From assembly GCF_900156425.1 (NCBI RefSeq), contig NZ_FTNO01000005.1, positions 186,001-250,000 on the forward strand: 64,000 bases of DNA, in the 5' to 3' direction. This DNA is from Haladaptatus litoreus. Lineage in GTDB: Archaea; Halobacteriota; Halobacteria; Halobacteriales; Haladaptataceae. A model generated the notes under the pieces. The model worked only from the letters and a program-made list of their open reading frames with translations. It had not been told where the DNA came from and did no database searches. The position numbers and the translations under genes are program-made. Numbering within the stretch: the stretch's first letter is position 1; every line of letters starts with the position of its first letter. Shown here piece by piece: positions 42,715 to 51,854 of the stretch.

Positions 42715-43374
42715 ATGCGGTCTGCCACTGTCGTACTGACGTGGGACGACGTGCAGGTTCACCCCATCGACGACCTGTTCGCACGAGACGACGACCTGAC
42801 GGTTGAGGCGATTCGGTACGTGAGTCCCGTCCACGAGGGGATGTACGTCGAACTGCTCGAACTGCGGGGTAACTTAGAACGCGCCAGAACGCTGCTCGCG
42901 GCGTCCCCGGACGCAGTCGAGTTCGACGTGGTCGGTAGCGACGGGCGCGGCGTCGTCTACCTTCAGTGTCGAACCGCCGGACTCGTAGACGAACTCCTTT
43001 CGCTCCTGCACGAACACGAACTCGTCCTCGACTGGCCGATGCAGTACATCGACACCGGCGACTCGCGGGGACTCCAACTCACCGTCCTCGGCACGGACGG
43101 GGCGATTCGAACCGCGGCGAGCGAACTTCCGGACGGGATTCACCTTCGACTCGAACGACTTGGGGAGTACCGACCGAGTGCGGGACGACTCTCCTCGATG
43201 CTAACCGACCGCCAGTTAGAACTGTTCGAACTCGCCGTGCGTGAGGGGTATTACGAGGTACCGCGGGAGACGACCCACCGAGAACTTGCTGATGAACTCG
43301 ACATTGCCACCGGAACCGTGAGCGAACATCTCCAGCGAATCGAAGCAAAACTCGTCTCGGGCTATCTCGGATAG
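42715..43374 (+). CDS. Bat-type (HTH_10) transcriptional regulator
   Basis: 219 residues. The C-terminal 60 residues hold the bacterio-opsin-activator HTH: LTDRQLELFELAVREGYYEVPRETTHRELADELDIATGTVSEHLQRIEAKL. The N-terminal 150 residues form the uncharacterised sensor-like domain usual for short HTH_10 proteins of haloarchaea, with no PAS or GAF. It is divergent from cytochrome P450, the most likely target from position. Confidence 0.9.
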   Translation: MRSATVVLTWDDVQVHPIDDLFARDDDLTVEAIRYVSPVHEGMYVELLELRGNLERARTLLAASPDAVEFDVVGSDGRGVVYLQCRTAGLVDELLSLLHEHELVLDWPMQYIDTGDSRGLQLTVLGTDGAIRTAASELPDGIHLRLERLGEYRPSAGRLSSMLTDRQLELFELAVREGYYEVPRETTHRELADELDIATGTVSEHLQRIEAKLVSGYLG

Positions 43375-43446
43375 GTCGGCGAACACGAAAAACTCGGCTC
43401 CGACGAAGGACAATTTATTTAGCTTTCGTCTGTGGCAATTTCTGGT

Positions 43447-43893
43447 ATGAATAAAGCACTCGCCGTCGTCGAAGCGTCCGAATCCGCAAAGGAACTAGTT
43501 ACGGAAGCGGGGGAACTCGCAGAAGGCGTCGGGGCGAATCTCGTCTTGCTCCACGTCACGAGCGACGAAGAGTACGAAAAAACCCGAAAATCGCTCGAAA
43601 ATATCCCGAAACTCGAAACGTCCTACACCGCCGGGCAGGCGCTCGAAGGCGCGCGCCAGTTCGCGGAGGACATCGGTCGAGAAGTTCTCGAAGGTATCGA
43701 AGTCGAATACGAATCCACAGGCCGCGTCGGTGACGAACGCGACGAAATCCTGTCCGCCGCCGACGAGTTCGACTGCGACCACGTTTTCCTCGCAGGGCGC
43801 AAGCGGTCACCGACCGGAAAAGCCATTTTCGGTGACCGAACGCAGTCGGTCATCCTCGACTTCGACGGCGCGGTTACCGTCGTTACGGAGTAG
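43447..43893 (+). CDS. Universal stress protein
   Basis: 148 residues, UspA fold. Hydrophobic N-terminal strand (ALAVVEASE), LVLLHVTSDEEY, and a C-terminal nucleotide-binding loop variant (HVFLAGRKRSPTGKAIFGDRTQSVILDFDGAVTVV) closely parallel the Usp at 51329. ATG 43447 has a TATA-like TTTATT about 30 bases before it. Role in stress response is general; ligand unknown. Confidence 0.88.
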   Translation: MNKALAVVEASESAKELVTEAGELAEGVGANLVLLHVTSDEEYEKTRKSLENIPKLETSYTAGQALEGARQFAEDIGREVLEGIEVEYESTGRVGDERDEILSAADEFDCDHVFLAGRKRSPTGKAIFGDRTQSVILDFDGAVTVVTE

Positions 43894-43975
43894 GGTTTCG
43901 AACCGGAATCCAACAAACAGCAACAAACATCGAATCGGAACTGGTAAGGTGACGCTTCGATGACAATCAGACCGA

Positions 43976-44338
43976 ATGTTGGGTCGATTACTCGGCAGTA
44001 GTCCGGTTTCAAAGCCGATAGCTCTGTCTGCGGACGAGCTATTCAATCTCTGCCGTGTAGAACGTCGGAGACACGCGATTTTTATTCTGTCCGAGGTGGA
44101 CACTCCGATACAGATGCGAACACTGGTTGATGAGGTAACAGCGCGGGAGTTCGGCCCCAATGCTACGAGCAACCAGCGAACCACGGTTTACACGACGTTC
44201 TATCAGCAACACATTTCGGTGCTAGCGGACGCAGGTGTCCTCTCTGCGCCCGACGGCCCGAGTCGGATGCTCCATCCCGAGGAGAACGCAGAACCCCTCG
44301 CCGAACTGCTTTCGTTCGTCGAAGATGTTTCCGAGTGA
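43976..44338 (+). CDS. DUF7344-type winged-helix protein
   Basis: 120 residues, a stand-alone DUF7344-like domain: LSADELFNLCRVERRRHAIFILSEVDTPIQMRTLVDEVTARE followed by TTVYTTFYQQHISVLADAGVL, the typical winged-helix recognition part. Likely a DNA-binding one-component regulator. The start could be ATG 43976 or a few codons downstream. It is convergent with the SprT gene, 30 bases away. Confidence 0.82.
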   Translation: MLGRLLGSSPVSKPIALSADELFNLCRVERRRHAIFILSEVDTPIQMRTLVDEVTAREFGPNATSNQRTTVYTTFYQQHISVLADAGVLSAPDGPSRMLHPEENAEPLAELLSFVEDVSE

Positions 44339-44368
44339 GATTGCGACAAACCACCAATCTCCCCCGAC

Positions 44369-44923
44369 TCACCACTCGTCGCCGAGTTTTCTGCGCGCGA
44401 CCAGATACCCCGCGTGGGTTCGCCAGCATCGCCCGCTTTCCGTGTGTTCGACTCGATACCGCGAGCCACAGGCTCCGCACCGGCGTTTTGCCGGATTTTT
44501 CACCGCCTTCGATGCGCGATAGCGGCGTGCATCCCAGTCGCAGGACGAACACCGCAATCGGAGTCGAGCCTCCGAAAACGCTCGACAGTGTCGCGGTGCG
44601 TTCACCTCCTTCGCTTTCTCCGCGAATCGCGTTCCGTGACCGGACTCGCCGAACTGCTGGAACTCCCACGCGTGAACCAGTTCGTGCCGAATCGTGCCGG
44701 TGAACTCCTCCCACCCGAAGGCGCGGTAGGCGCTCCACGTCAGTCGAATCGTGATTGCCTCGGTTCGGCGGTCGTAGATACAGGCACCTGCACGACGCAC
44801 CGCGCGCTCCGAACATTCCCAGTCGACGTTCGACGGTTCGACCTCGATTGGAACCGTCTCTGCGTAGCGTTCCGCGGCCAAGAGCAGCTCGTCGCGCGTC
44901 GCCGGTTCCATTCGCCGGGGCAT
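44369..44923 (-). CDS. SprT-like zinc metalloprotease
   Basis: 184 residues. The active-site HELVHAW motif (His-Glu-x-x-His, in GTIRHELVHAWEFQQFG) lies near the middle, followed by a downstream HGTRF-His ligand region and a C-terminal zinc ribbon (CSSCDW ... CGACGSRY). This is the SprT/Spartan type that digests protein crosslinked to DNA in eukaryotes; the archaeal role is not known. ATG 44923 is preferred over a TTG further upstream. Confidence 0.88.
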   Translation of the reverse strand: MPRRMEPATRDELLLAAERYAETVPIEVEPSNVDWECSERAVRRAGACIYDRRTEAITIRLTWSAYRAFGWEEFTGTIRHELVHAWEFQQFGESGHGTRFAEKAKEVNAPRHCRAFSEARLRLRCSSCDWDARRYRASKAVKNPAKRRCGACGSRYRVEHTESGRCWRTHAGYLVARRKLGDEW

Positions 44924-45015
44924 TCTCACCAGCGGGACATAACTCCTCTTGAACTCACCACCGTCACGCTCCAATTCGACTCACGGTTTTTCTCTCCTGC
45001 CCTCGAACTCCCTGT

Positions 45016-45456
45016 ATGACAGGGGAGCAACTGACGCAATCGTTCTGGGAACGCCATTCCAACCCGAAAAGCGGCTGGACGCGAGTGCTGTCGTATCCCA
45101 TTTTGATGATTTCGTTGTACCGCCACAACTGGAAACTACTGGGACTAACCGTGCTGTTCGTCATCGTCAACCCAGTTCTGTTTCCGAAACCCGACCCCGA
45201 CAAAGTCGGAGATAGCTGGATGTACAAAGGTGTTCTCGGCGAACAGCTCTGGCTTGCCCACGGCGACAAATCGGGCTATCCGAACGCGTTGAACAGGCTC
45301 AACGTTCCGATTTTCCTGTATGGGCTGTATTCGGCATACCGTCAACAGCCGCGAAAAACGGCGATTTGTACCGTCCTCTCCGCTGGACTCAAGTTCTGGT
45401 TCGTCGGCGAGATGGTTCGATACTACGAGGCGAATCAGGCGGCAGAAGCCGCCTGA
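45016..45456 (+). CDS. DUF6653-like membrane protein
   Basis: 146 residues with three or four predicted helices. The blocks FWERHSNPKSGWTRVLSYPIL, NPVLFPKPDP, LWLAHGDKSGYP and KFWFVGEMVRYYE match a small family of uncharacterised haloarchaeal/bacterial membrane proteins (DUF6653 as I recall it). Function unknown. Divergent from sprT, 92 bases away; convergent with the aldo-keto reductase. Confidence 0.78.
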   Translation: MTGEQLTQSFWERHSNPKSGWTRVLSYPILMISLYRHNWKLLGLTVLFVIVNPVLFPKPDPDKVGDSWMYKGVLGEQLWLAHGDKSGYPNALNRLNVPIFLYGLYSAYRQQPRKTAICTVLSAGLKFWFVGEMVRYYEANQAAEAA

Positions 45457-45490
45457 TTCGTTTTTATTACTCCTGATTCGCTTTTATCAC

Positions 45491-46336
45491 TCAATCCAGT
45501 CGCTCCATCTCGTCCGAGGATAGGTCGATGGAAGCCGATTTGATGTTCGCGTGAAGGTGGTCAACGCTCGACGTGCCGGGAATCGGGAGCGTGACGGGCG
45601 AATGGTGAAGCAACCACGCGAGCGCGACTTGCCGCTGTGAGGCGTCGTGGTCGTTCGCAATCTCGCGCAGTGCGTCGGCTTTGTCGCCCAAATCGCCCGC
45701 GCCGAGCGGATACCACGGGATGAACCCGATTCCGGCATTTTCGCAGGCCGAGAGAACGTCCTCGTGTTCCCGATTGCCGACGTTGTACTGGTTCTGTACC
45801 GTCGCAATCTCGACGATGTCGCGGGCTGTTTCGAGTTGGTCTACGTCCACGTTGCTCAGCCCGACGTGTTCGATTTTCCCTTCGTCTTTGAGTTCTGCGA
45901 GGGCGTGAACCGAATCCGAAAACTCCACGTCCGGGTCGGGACGGTGGAGTTGATACAGGTCGATGCTGTCAGTTCCGAGGCGGTCGAGACTACCCAGAAT
46001 CGCGTTTCTGAGATAGTCCGGGTCGCCGTTCGGAAGCCAATCTCCCTCGTCGTTCCGCAGGAGGCCGCCTTTCGTTGCAACCACCAGATTATCGGGGTAT
46101 GGATGGAGAGCGTCCCCGATGATTCGCTCGCTGACACACGGACCGTAAGAGTCCGCCGTGTCGATGAAATCCACGCCGAGCGAAATCGCCTCGTGGAGGA
46201 CGCGACGTGCTTCCTCTTCGTTGTCGGGTCTGCCGATGATGTTCTCGCCGGTGAGTCGCATCGCGCCGTAGCCCAGTCGGTGGACAGTTCTCTCCCCGCC
46301 GATGTCGAACGTGTCGCTTTCGTTTTCGAGTACCAT
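45491..46336 (-). CDS. Aldo/keto reductase
   Basis: 281 residues, TIM-barrel AKR. Catalytic Asp and Tyr lie in FIDTADSYGP, Lys in VVATKGG and His in YQLHRPDP; NADPH-binding IPGTSSVDHL is near the C-terminus. It reduces aldehydes or ketones with NADPH. ATG 46336 (MVLENES) is the natural start; the 23 upstream residues are basic and lack homology. Standalone gene divergent from the DUF6789 membrane protein. Confidence 0.92.
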   Translation of the reverse strand: MVLENESDTFDIGGERTVHRLGYGAMRLTGENIIGRPDNEEEARRVLHEAISLGVDFIDTADSYGPCVSERIIGDALHPYPDNLVVATKGGLLRNDEGDWLPNGDPDYLRNAILGSLDRLGTDSIDLYQLHRPDPDVEFSDSVHALAELKDEGKIEHVGLSNVDVDQLETARDIVEIATVQNQYNVGNREHEDVLSACENAGIGFIPWYPLGAGDLGDKADALREIANDHDASQRQVALAWLLHHSPVTLPIPGTSSVDHLHANIKSASIDLSSDEMERLD

Positions 46337-46420
46337 GCAGGGACGGTTGTGAGACAACGGGTAACCTCTTTTGGCAAACTGGGTTGGATAGAATTGATTT
46401 CCCACCGAGAGGGCAGTACT

Positions 46421-46427
46421 TATAAAT
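46421..46427 (+). promoter_or_regulatory. TATA element of the DUF6789-like gene
   Basis: TATAAAT, centred 27 bases upstream of the ATG at 46451, indicates a leaderless transcript. Confidence 0.55.
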
Positions 46428-46450
46428 CACTTCCGCTCCTGCCTGTTAGT

Positions 46451-46942
46451 ATGTCACAGGAAGTCGCTGGATTCGACGACGAATCCGGCCTCCCACCTGC
46501 CGTTTGGGAGGCACTCCAAACCGTCAAGGCGGGAATCCTGAGTACCGGCCTAATGTTGTTCATCTTCGCCATTGCCGAGGCGGAAACCCGATTCGCGCTC
46601 GGCGTCCCCGCCGCTGTCGCGGAGTTCGTCGGCATGCCCGGCCAACTGTATCTCGGATTCGCGGTGTTCGTCTTCGCGGGCGTCGTCGTCTGGCCCCTGC
46701 TGTTCGCGGCGATAGACGACAATCTCAGAGTCGTTCCATCCGGCGAGGACGTTGGAATCCGCGGTATCGTCTTCGCGCTGATTCTCTGGGGTGCGTTCCT
46801 CCTGCTGGGCTCGGCAGGCTTGCAACTCGCGGGGCCGTTTTTCGTCCTGTATCTGGTTTTCACTCTGCTCGCACATCTCGCGTATGGCTACTCGCTTGGG
46901 ATTTTGTACGCGCGGTTTACGCATCAGCCGACGACGCAGTGA
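46451..46942 (+). CDS. DUF6789-like four-helix membrane protein
   Basis: 163 residues, four helices (about 25-47, 70-92, 104-124, 128-150). The region GFAVFVFAGVVVWPLLFAAIDDNL and the ending LVFTLLAHLAYGYSLGILYARF closely parallel the protein at 56780, so the two are paralogues. Such proteins occur close to respiratory oxidase genes in haloarchaea; role unknown. Expression from a leaderless promoter. Confidence 0.8.
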   Translation: MSQEVAGFDDESGLPPAVWEALQTVKAGILSTGLMLFIFAIAEAETRFALGVPAAVAEFVGMPGQLYLGFAVFVFAGVVVWPLLFAAIDDNLRVVPSGEDVGIRGIVFALILWGAFLLLGSAGLQLAGPFFVLYLVFTLLAHLAYGYSLGILYARFTHQPTTQ

Positions 46943-47304
46943 CCAGCACGTATCAGTATTCAAAATTCGTTTTCCGATGGTATCTTCACGAAAATTAATG
47001 CTAGTTTGATGACTTACTCTTTTTATGCTATGGTACTATGTCTACAGTAGCCCCTGAGGAACAAAAATGAGTTTATAAGATCAACAAAAAACTTCTACCT
47101 CACTTTCACTCGACCCGTTCACGGGCGACTTCCGACCAGTTACCCTCGTCCAATTTCTTCAGTCGATTTTCGAAAACCCGAACACTCTCGGTGGCCTCAC
47201 CTTCGCGGGTGCGTTCGGGTCGCTCGTCTTAATCGGAGAAAATGCTCGGCGTAGACAATTTCTCCCAGTCTCGATTAATGTAGAGGTCACCACAGCATAG
47301 ACGA
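46943..47304. other. Gene-free region with a likely gene remnant
   Basis: The first half (46960-47080) is AT-rich with no gene. From 47079 to 47300 a start-less open frame encodes a hydrophobic, plausible protein end (FENPNTLGGLTFAGAFGSLV ... INVEVTTA), which looks like the C-terminus of a lost membrane protein. It directly precedes the epimerase pseudogene, so the region is in decay. Confidence 0.4.
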
Positions 47305-48211
47305 ATGGAACATCCTCCAGTCGACCAAACGGTTCTCGTCACCGGCGGCGCGGGATTCGTTGGCAGTCATCTCGTAGATGCGCTCGTTCCGGAAAACGAT
47401 GTTCGGGTTCTCGATAACTTTACCACAGGCAAGCGTTCGAACGTGAATGAAGGGGCGACGGTGATCGAAGGCGACATCTGTGATCCCGAAATATTAGACC
47501 GCGCAACGTCGGGCGTAGACCTAATCTTTCACGAAGCGGATGTGTGAGCGTTGGGAAATCGGTCAAAGAACCAGTGCGTTCGAACGAGGTTAATCTCGAT
47601 GCGAAGCTTCAGCTGTTAGAGTGTGCGTGAGAAAACGATGCCCGCTTAGTCTTGGCGTCGAGTTGTGCGATTTATGGACAACCGACAAACGTCCCGATTA
47701 CGGAGGATGAACCGATTTCATCATCGTCCCCGTATGGATTACAGAAGTCCGCTCTCGACCGCTATGCAAGTCTATACGAAGATCTGTACGGGCTGGAGAC
47801 CGTCGCGCTCCGGTACTTCAACTCTACGGCCCGCGACAATCAAGCGGCGATTACAGCGGTGTCATCAGCATTTTCAGACGCCAAGCGACGAACGGCGAAC
47901 CGATAACCGTGGACGGTGATGGCGAGCAAACACGCGATTTCGTCCACGTTGACGACGCGGTACGGGCCAATCTGCTGGCCGCGACAACGGAGCACGTCGG
48001 GGAAGCGTATAACATCGGTACCGGAGAAAGTGTGATGATAAACGAACTCGCCGAAACTATACGGCACGGTTCTGGGTCATCGGAGATCGTTCACACGGAT
48101 CCTCGCCCGGGGGACATTGCGGAGAGTGAAGCAGATATCTCGAAGGCGAAGAAAAACCTCGGTTACGAGCCGACGATTCCATTGGATGAGAGACTTTCGA
48201 TCCTCTTATAA
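47305..48211 (+). pseudogene. Decayed NAD-dependent epimerase/dehydratase (UDP-glucose 4-epimerase type)
   Basis: Three frames join into one epimerase of about 300 residues: TGGAGFVGSHL near the start (Rossmann motif), SVGKSVKEPVRSNEVNL, ASSCAIYGQP, YGLQKSALDRYA (catalytic Tyr/Lys), then YGPRQSSGDYSGVIS and GEQTRDFVHVDDAVRANLLA. Lesions: frameshift near 47540-47544, in-frame TGA at 47628-47630 (probably a former Arg codon) and a one-base deletion near 47823-47825. The rest of each frame is well conserved, so inactivation is recent. An intact but distinct epimerase follows. Confidence 0.88.
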
Positions 48212-48330
48212 AGATATTTCTCCGTATTCGAGTCAGTTAATAATCTATTTTGACCAGTTATATTTTTAATATAGTGTAAATATATACTATAAGTATACCT
48301 GTTGTAGTAGTCACTAATAGCGTGGCCCAA

Positions 48331-49254
48331 ATGCAACTAACTGAAAAACGAGTCCTCGTTACCGGCGGTGCGGGTTTCATCGGTTCGAACCTCGCAAACC
48401 ACCTCGCCGAAGAAAATGATGTCATCGTCGTTGACGATGGCTATCTCGGAACCGCCGAGAACCTCACTGATGCCGTTGACTTCCACGAAACAAGCGTGCT
48501 CGACGACGATTTGCCGACCGACGTTGACGTCGTGTTCCACCTTGCCGCCCTCTCCTCCTACAAAATGCACGAGGAGAACCCGACGAAAGGTGCTCGGGTG
48601 AACGTCGAAGGCTTCGTCAACACGGTCGAGCAAGCACGAGACGACGGCTGTGACACCGTCGTCTACGCCTCCACCTCGTCCATCTACGGGAACCGAACGG
48701 AACCGTCGCCGGTCACCATGGACGTGACGGTCAACACCGGATACGAAGCATCGAAACTCGCTCGCGAACGCTACGCCGAGTACTTCGCCAATCACTACGA
48801 TATGAACATGGCCGGAATGCGATTCTTCTCGGTGTATCAAGGCTATGGCGGGGCTGAAGAACACAAAAAAGAGTACGCGAACGTCATCGCACAGTTCGCC
48901 GACGACATGGACAAAGGGGAAACCCCCGTGCTCTACGGTGATGGCACACAAACCCGAGACTTCACGCACGTTTCCGACATCGTCCGTGGATTGGAACTCG
49001 CCGCAGAACACCAACTGACGGGAATCTACAATCTCGGTACGGGAGAGAGCTACGACTTCAACACAGTCGTCGAAATGCTGAACGAAGAACTGGGGACGGA
49101 TATCGAACCGGAGTACATCGAGAATCCGATTCCAGACGACGTGTACGTCCACGACACGATGGCCGATACGACGGCGATGTACGAAGCAACTGGGTGGGAA
49201 CCGGAGATTTCGTTCGAAGAGGGTCTAGAGCGGGTGTGTAGACAGTACACCTGA
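48331..49254 (+). CDS. NAD-dependent epimerase/dehydratase (sugar-nucleotide)
   Basis: 307 residues, extended SDR. NAD-binding TGGAGFIGSNLA (about 9-20), active-site STSSIYG region and TGYEASKLARERYAEYF (Tyr and Lys of the YxxxK pair, in GYEASK), then FFSVYQGYGG and DGTQTRDFTHVSDIVRGLE. Likely acts on UDP/GDP/TDP-sugars for surface glycan synthesis. ATG 48331 is preferred to a GTG nine bases earlier. An AT-rich promoter (48240-48300) precedes it. It is a different clade from the upstream pseudogene, not a recent duplicate. Confidence 0.88.
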   Translation: MQLTEKRVLVTGGAGFIGSNLANHLAEENDVIVVDDGYLGTAENLTDAVDFHETSVLDDDLPTDVDVVFHLAALSSYKMHEENPTKGARVNVEGFVNTVEQARDDGCDTVVYASTSSIYGNRTEPSPVTMDVTVNTGYEASKLARERYAEYFANHYDMNMAGMRFFSVYQGYGGAEEHKKEYANVIAQFADDMDKGETPVLYGDGTQTRDFTHVSDIVRGLELAAEHQLTGIYNLGTGESYDFNTVVEMLNEELGTDIEPEYIENPIPDDVYVHDTMADTTAMYEATGWEPEISFEEGLERVCRQYT

Positions 49255-49351
49255 ACTGGAGTCTCGGACGAACTCCTCGCAGTCGGATGAGTCGTGATTG
49301 TCGATAGGCGGAAAACCAAAATGCAGCACCAATTGCCAGGTTGGAAAACAA

Positions 49352-51082
49352 CTACTTCAGTCGCTTCTCGAACCACTGCCATTCGCCCGAGAAGAAGCCG
49401 TACTCTTTGAGATTCCACACGTCGGCGTCCGTAACGACCGGCCCTTTCCGGTAGGACTGAAGCATGTTCCACATCCAGACCATCGTCCCGAGCGTGATGA
49501 TGACCGCGCCGACCGTGGCAACCTGCTGGAGCAGTTGGAACTCCGGCGGATAGTTCGCGTACCGGCGCGGCAGGCCGAGCATGCCGAGGACGATGAGGAT
49601 GTTGAACGTAATCGTCACGCCGATGAACGTGAGCCAGAAGTGGACTCGCGCCAGCGTCTTGTTGAACATCCGGCCCGTAAACAGCGGGAACCAGTAGTAG
49701 ACGGCGGCGAACATGGCGAACGGAATCAGCCCCATGATGATGAGGTGGAAGTGGCCGACGACGTAGTAGGTGTCGTGGAGCACCAAATCGACGGGAATCG
49801 ACGCGAGGAAGATGCCTGTCACGCCGCCGATGATGAACGTCGCAATCGACCCCACGCAGAACAGCATGGGTGCCTCCAGTCTGACGTTTCCGTTCCACAT
49901 TGTGGAAATCCAGTTGAACACTTTCACCGCGCTCGGCACGGCGATGGCAAGCGACACCGCCATGAAGCTCGCGCGGATTCGCGGGTCGATACCCGTGGTG
50001 AACATGTGGTGTGCCCAGACGCCGAACGAGAGGACGCCGATTGCAAGTGTCGAATACACGACGAACTTGAATCCGAATAGTCGTCGTCCGGCGAACCGCG
50101 GAATGATGAGGCTGACAAGCCCCATCGGCGGCAGGACGAGGATGTACACCTCGGGGTGGCCGAAGAACCAGAACAGGTGTTGCCACAGAATTGCCCCACC
50201 ACCTTCGGCCGCGAAGAAGGTGGTACCGAAGTTGCGGTCGAGCAGGAGCATGATGAGGGCACTGCCGAGGAGTGGGAACGCGAACAGGATGAGTCCGGCC
50301 TGCGTGAGGAACGTCCACGAGAGGATGTCCATTTCGGCCCACTCGATTTCCCGCAGTGTGAACGTCGTGGCGATGATGTTAATCGCGCCAATCGTGGTAC
50401 TGACCCCGGACAGATGTAGTCCGAGGAGCATCAGGTTAATCGTCGGATTCGGCTGTTCCGCCGATAGCGGGGTGTAAATCGTCCACCCCGTTTCGGGCGG
50501 CTTGAGTTCGAAAAACGGCTGTGCGGCGGCTTGGCCCAGAATCGGCTGGATGATGTGGCCACCGACGTCGGAGATGAGGCCGAACCGAACCAACAACAGG
50601 GCGGGCGGCAGGAGCCAAAAGCCGATTGCGTTCAGTCGGGGGAACGCCATGTCGTCAGCCCCGAGGAGCAGGGGGAGGAAGTAGTTCGCAAACCCGAACA
50701 GCACGGGCGTAGCGAAGAAAAAAAGCATCGTGATGCCGTGCATGGTAAACAGACCGTTGTACGTCTCGGCGTTCCACACCTCCACCTGAGAGGTGAACAA
50801 CTCTGTTCGTATCATCATGGCGTCCGTACCACCCCAGAGGAACGCCACCGCGCCCAGTAATAGGTAGAGCGCGCCGATGTCTTTGTGGTCAACCGTCGTT
50901 ATCCATCTGACGAGGCCGGACGGCTTGCCGTAGCCGGATTCGAAACCGGTGGCGTATCCCCCGTCGGGTTTGGGAGTCGGGGATTGTGTTTGTTCGTCTA
51001 TCGAACGGGACAGCCAGAGTGCGACCGCTACCAGTGCGATGCCGAGTCCTGCACCAGCGGCGGCTTCACCGAAGAGGTTCAT
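49352..51082 (-). CDS. Haem-copper oxidase subunit I (A1 type), stand-alone
   Basis: 576 residues, about 13 helices including an N-terminal extra one. HPEVY (with Glu of the D-pathway end), HHMF (CuB His pair), GHFHLII (haem a and a3 ligands) and the K-pathway residues are in place, so it is an A1-type terminal oxidase core. N-terminal extension of about 45 residues (Gln/Thr/Pro-rich) precedes the standard start at RWITTVDHKDIG. No subunit II gene is adjacent; the nearest lies in the separate operon at 55920. Confidence 0.92.
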   Translation of the reverse strand: MNLFGEAAAGAGLGIALVAVALWLSRSIDEQTQSPTPKPDGGYATGFESGYGKPSGLVRWITTVDHKDIGALYLLLGAVAFLWGGTDAMMIRTELFTSQVEVWNAETYNGLFTMHGITMLFFFATPVLFGFANYFLPLLLGADDMAFPRLNAIGFWLLPPALLLVRFGLISDVGGHIIQPILGQAAAQPFFELKPPETGWTIYTPLSAEQPNPTINLMLLGLHLSGVSTTIGAINIIATTFTLREIEWAEMDILSWTFLTQAGLILFAFPLLGSALIMLLLDRNFGTTFFAAEGGGAILWQHLFWFFGHPEVYILVLPPMGLVSLIIPRFAGRRLFGFKFVVYSTLAIGVLSFGVWAHHMFTTGIDPRIRASFMAVSLAIAVPSAVKVFNWISTMWNGNVRLEAPMLFCVGSIATFIIGGVTGIFLASIPVDLVLHDTYYVVGHFHLIIMGLIPFAMFAAVYYWFPLFTGRMFNKTLARVHFWLTFIGVTITFNILIVLGMLGLPRRYANYPPEFQLLQQVATVGAVIITLGTMVWMWNMLQSYRKGPVVTDADVWNLKEYGFFSGEWQWFEKRLK

Positions 51083-51205
51083 TGTAGTCGAGTACGCGAT
51101 GTCGTCGAATGCTGGCGATGGTTACCGCGCGATACGGGTGTCTTGGCCGGTGGTTAGGACGGACATCTCTTAACCCTCCGGGCCATTCTCACCGAGTGAA
51201 AACGG

Positions 51206-51325
51206 AATCAGGTTGGAAATCCGAATCGAAACCGAAGTTTGAATCCGAACCTGAACTGGAACCGAATCGAAATTCGAATCGGAACCGCAACCAAATCCGA
51301 ACTGCAATCGGAACCGAAACGCCCG
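51206..51325. repeat. Degenerate short tandem repeat tract
   Basis: About 120 bases built of imperfect units close to GAATC/CGAA and GAACC (for example CGAATCGAAACCGAA and GGAACCGAATCGAAA). It lies between the end of the Usp gene and the promoter region of the subunit I gene. No protein-coding significance seen. Confidence 0.6.
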
Positions 51326-51328
51326 TTC

Positions 51329-51727
51329 TCAGTCGGATTTCAGCGGTACCCCCACGACTGGATGTCCTGTCTGGGTAAGCACCGATTGTGTAATGCTACC
51401 GAACAGCACTTTCTGGGCCGGACTCCGCTTTTGACTCAGTCCGATGACAATTTCGTCGGCGTCTTCTTCGTCCGCCAGCGTGAGAATGTCGTGTGCCGGG
51501 TCGCTGGCCCCCGTGTTCTGTTCCGTCTCGACGGCCGCGAGTTCCCCTAGTTGTTCTTCGAACACCGAGAGGGCGTCCTGTCCGTCTCTCACCTTCTCCT
51601 CGTCGTTTCCGCCGTGGAGCGAGTTGAGAACCGAGATGGATTCGTTCCCGTCGAGTCGCGACTGGAGATACGCACAGATTTTCTCGCTCGTCTCGGCGCT
51701 GTCGGTTCCAACGACGATGTGGGTCAT
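51329..51727 (-). CDS. Universal stress protein
   Basis: 132 residues, UspA fold. THIVVGTDSAETSEKI at the start, and the C-terminal loop IVIGLSQKRSPAQKVLFGSITQSVLTQTGHPVVGVP with the G-x2-G-x9-G-S/T-like nucleotide motif (variant). ATG 51727 chosen; the 31 upstream residues in frame are not Usp-like. A closely similar protein is encoded at 43447. Upstream of the cytochrome oxidase on the same strand, but separated by the repeat tract. Confidence 0.88.
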   Translation of the reverse strand: MTHIVVGTDSAETSEKICAYLQSRLDGNESISVLNSLHGGNDEEKVRDGQDALSVFEEQLGELAAVETEQNTGASDPAHDILTLADEEDADEIVIGLSQKRSPAQKVLFGSITQSVLTQTGHPVVGVPLKSD

Positions 51728-51854
51728 GCGCGGAAAGAGAACTGGGGACGATATAAAGCAGATGGCAGGGGAAAATGATGATACTCTCGCCCGAAAGAAA
51801 CGGCCCGCCGAAACTTCCACAGCTATTCAACCCCGTCATGCCTGACACAGTCGT

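Noticed and set aside
47305-48211. Three separate small epimerase-like genes
   Set aside because: The pieces are collinear parts of one epimerase and align across simple lesions, so one pseudogene is the better reading.
49050-50342. 430-codon minus-strand frame across the epimerase end and oxidase
   Set aside because: It is the shifted frame of the oxidase gene on the same strand; composition is Arg/His/Pro-rich and carries no helices.
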